From an uncultured Campylobacter sp. (lineage in GTDB: Bacteria > Campylobacterota > Campylobacteria > Campylobacterales > Campylobacteraceae): 6,757 nt of DNA. A program made the position numbers and the translations under genes. The notes under the pieces are model-generated. The model ran no database searches and was not told where the DNA came from. It saw nothing but the letters and a program-made list of their open reading frames with translations. Below are positions 5,625 through 6,757 of this stretch, piece by piece (position 1 is the stretch's first letter; each line of letters opens with the position of its first letter). The stretch is from NCBI RefSeq assembly GCF_938030815.1, contig NZ_CALHII010000247.1, positions 1-6,757 on the forward strand. The letters are read 5' to 3'.

Positions 5625-5960
5625 CTATTTGTCGGCGTTTTGGACGAGCGTTTTTTCGTATTTTTCGATAAAGCTTCGCCCTGACTCGCATAGGCGGTAG
5701 ATGAAAATCTTCGACGCCTTGCCCGCATCAAGCCCCGTATCCTTAATGCTTTCGCGCTGCAGGTAGCCCCAGTTTTTATGAATTATATCAAGAGTCGATT
5801 TGACCGAGGTGTAGTTGCGCCCACTCGCAGCTGCGAATTCGTTTACGGGCCTCATAAACTCCCCATCGCTTTGCTTATTGCGACATAAAAGTCCCCCTTT
5901 GCCTTGCGATTCGACCAGTTTTAGCGTTTCATAAATGAGTTTGTCTTTTAATTTGATCAT
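5625..5960 (-). CDS. Small winged-helix-like DNA-binding protein (putative regulator)
   Basis: The 111-residue product starts at ATG 5960-5958. Residues 37-65 (RPVNEFAAASGRNYTSVKST, then LDIIHKNW) read as a helix-turn-helix. The segment GYLQRE to KIFIYRLCESGRSFIEKYEK looks like a wing followed by the 'Y.LT..G' helix start common in MarR/PadR-type folds. I cannot name a subfamily. The frame is open a further 26 codons to ATG 6038, but that stretch is the promoter and inverted repeat (TATAAT at 6003-5998). The internal start has AAGGG 7 bases upstream, so the short form is preferred. Likely autoregulated through the 6001-6028 repeat. It lies 81 bases after the ATPase gene and 104 bases before the small membrane-protein pair, all on one strand. 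Confidence 0.65.
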   Translation of the reverse strand: MIKLKDKLIYETLKLVESQGKGGLLCRNKQSDGEFMRPVNEFAAASGRNYTSVKSTLDIIHKNWGYLQRESIKDTGLDAGKASKIFIYRLCESGRSFIEKYEKTLVQNADK

Positions 5961-5997
5961 CGGCTTTCCCTTGCGTAATTGATATGGGTTTGCCAAA

Positions 5998-6003
5998 ATT
6001 ATA
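5998..6003 (-). promoter_or_regulatory. -10 box for the winged-helix gene
   Basis: TATAAT followed by TTTGG on the minus strand. A start near 5991 gives a leader of about 30 bases before ATG 5960. The box overlaps the outer edge of the inverted repeat at 6001-6028. Confidence 0.55.
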
Positions 6004-6028
6004 TCATAAAATTTGTATTTTATGATAT
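6001..6028. promoter_or_regulatory. Perfect 12-bp inverted repeat, likely operator
   Basis: ATATCATAAAAT (6001-6012) and ATTTTATGATAT (6017-6028) are exact reverse complements around a TTGT spacer. The repeat covers the -10 to -35 span of the promoter reading to the regulator. A bound dimer there would block polymerase, so autoregulation by the adjacent gene product is the simplest reading. It also lies 13 bases after the ATPase stop, so a terminator role is possible, although the stem is nearly all A/T. Confidence 0.6.
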
Positions 6029-6041
6029 GAGATGTCAATAA

Positions 6042-6757
6042 TCAGAAGCTAAGCGCGAATTCATGAAACGGCACTACATCGCAGCGGATGCCCTCAATCT
6101 CGAGCCTGCCGGAGTTTGCCATAGAAACGACTTTTAAGCTCGTGATGCCGAGCCTCTTGAGCACGCTTAAAATTTTGCGGAATTTTAAAAAGATAATGTC
6201 CGCGTCGCTGAATGGGATGACGAGAACCCCCATCTTTAGAGCAGGCAGGTAAAAATCTAACTCTTTTGTGTAAAAAATCGGCGTATTTAGCCCCAAAAGC
6301 TCGCAAAAAAGGACGTTGGCAAATTTTTTCGAGAAGTCCTTTTTGCTTGTTAAAATTTCGCGCATATTAAAATGCGAAAAATATAGTTTTTTTGCGCGCG
6401 CGGGCTCGCCCACCTTGCTTAAAAATCTGATGAAATTTTCCCGCTCAAGTTTAGCGATGGTGCCGTATACGGCGTCTTTGGAGATCTTGATGCGCGGCTT
6501 TAGCGCGGTGTAAATTTTATTTGCGCTAAATGCGGTGTGGACGAAGCTTAGGCACTCTTTGAGGATTAAAATCTCCGTGCGGCTAAAGTTTGCCGCAAGC
6601 AGCCTCTGCTCGAATTCTAAAATTTCAGCGGGGGTTATGAAGGGGTTTTTTGCGCCGCCGCCTTGGGCTAAAAACGCCGAAATCATAGAGTTTATCTCGT
6701 TGTGGCGCTTGTCGAAGGCGATAAATTCTTCAAATGAAAGCGGCAAAAGCTCAAGCC
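6042..6757 (-). CDS. Probable AAA ATPase (AAA_14/DUF4143 type), C-terminal part; 5' end outside window
   Basis: The frame is open to the right edge, where it reads LELLPLSFEEFIAFDKRH. 'ELLPLSFEEF' is the conserved segment near the end of the ATPase domain in AAA_14/DUF4143-type proteins, so the Walker motifs should lie beyond the edge. A TTG at 6746 falls inside this motif and is a Leu codon, not a start. In the 237 visible residues, about 57-125 form a winged-helix-like segment (FSANKIYTAL, then SKDAVYGTIAKLERENFIRF). TKELDFYLP near 163-171 resembles the ExDF motif of the degenerate nuclease-like C-terminal domain of this family. These cytosolic proteins are mostly uncharacterised and often accessory. 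It lies directly upstream of the regulator on the same strand. Confidence 0.65.
   Translation of the reverse strand, partial: LELLPLSFEEFIAFDKRHNEINSMISAFLAQGGGAKNPFITPAEILEFEQRLLAANFSRTEILILKECLSFVHTAFSANKIYTALKPRIKISKDAVYGTIAKLERENFIRFLSKVGEPARAKKLYFSHFNMREILTSKKDFSKKFANVLFCELLGLNTPIFYTKELDFYLPALKMGVLVIPFSDADIIFLKFRKILSVLKRLGITSLKVVSMANSGRLEIEGIRCDVVPFHEFALSF

Overview
The window looks like chromosome from a Campylobacter with relatively high GC (roughly mid-40s percent by eye). Three things point there: the words AAATTT and AAATTTT recur throughout, the promoters are T-rich with TATAAT-type -10 boxes, and purM lies divergent to coaE with dapF downstream. From memory, C. jejuni has the same order (Cj1529c, Cj1530, Cj1531). 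An oral species of the gracilis/rectus/showae type would fit, but the species is not proven here.

Layout. Positions 1-391 (+) hold the 3' part of a single-domain cupin. Positions 460-794 (-) hold a small gene that reads best as frameshifted, facing the cupin across a hairpin. purM (860-1843, -) ends in a clear intrinsic terminator. A 73-base divergent region with a perfect 16-bp palindrome separates purM from coaE (1917-2591, +); both genes start with TTG. A secreted cysteine-rich Sel1-repeat (Hcp-like) gene follows at 2657-3577, then dapF (3758-4636). Next comes 576 bp of AT-rich DNA without a convincing gene, carrying degenerate repeats and one orphan promoter-like box. The right end, all on the minus strand, holds two overlapping genes for tiny membrane proteins (5213-5359 and 5356-5520), a small winged-helix-like regulator (5625-5960) whose promoter overlaps a perfect 28-base inverted repeat, and the C-terminal part of a probable AAA ATPase (6042 to the edge).

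How the genes work together. purM (purine synthesis), coaE (last step of coenzyme A synthesis) and dapF (lysine and meso-diaminopimelate synthesis) are conserved housekeeping genes. The Hcp-like gene is an accessory periplasmic or secreted protein set between coaE and dapF. The right end is accessory. Its most distinctive content is the regulator with its likely own operator, followed by the ATGA-coupled pair of 54- and 48-residue membrane proteins. I do not recognise that pair, and it is the best candidate in the window for an undescribed small system. No tRNA, rRNA, CRISPR array or insertion sequence was seen.
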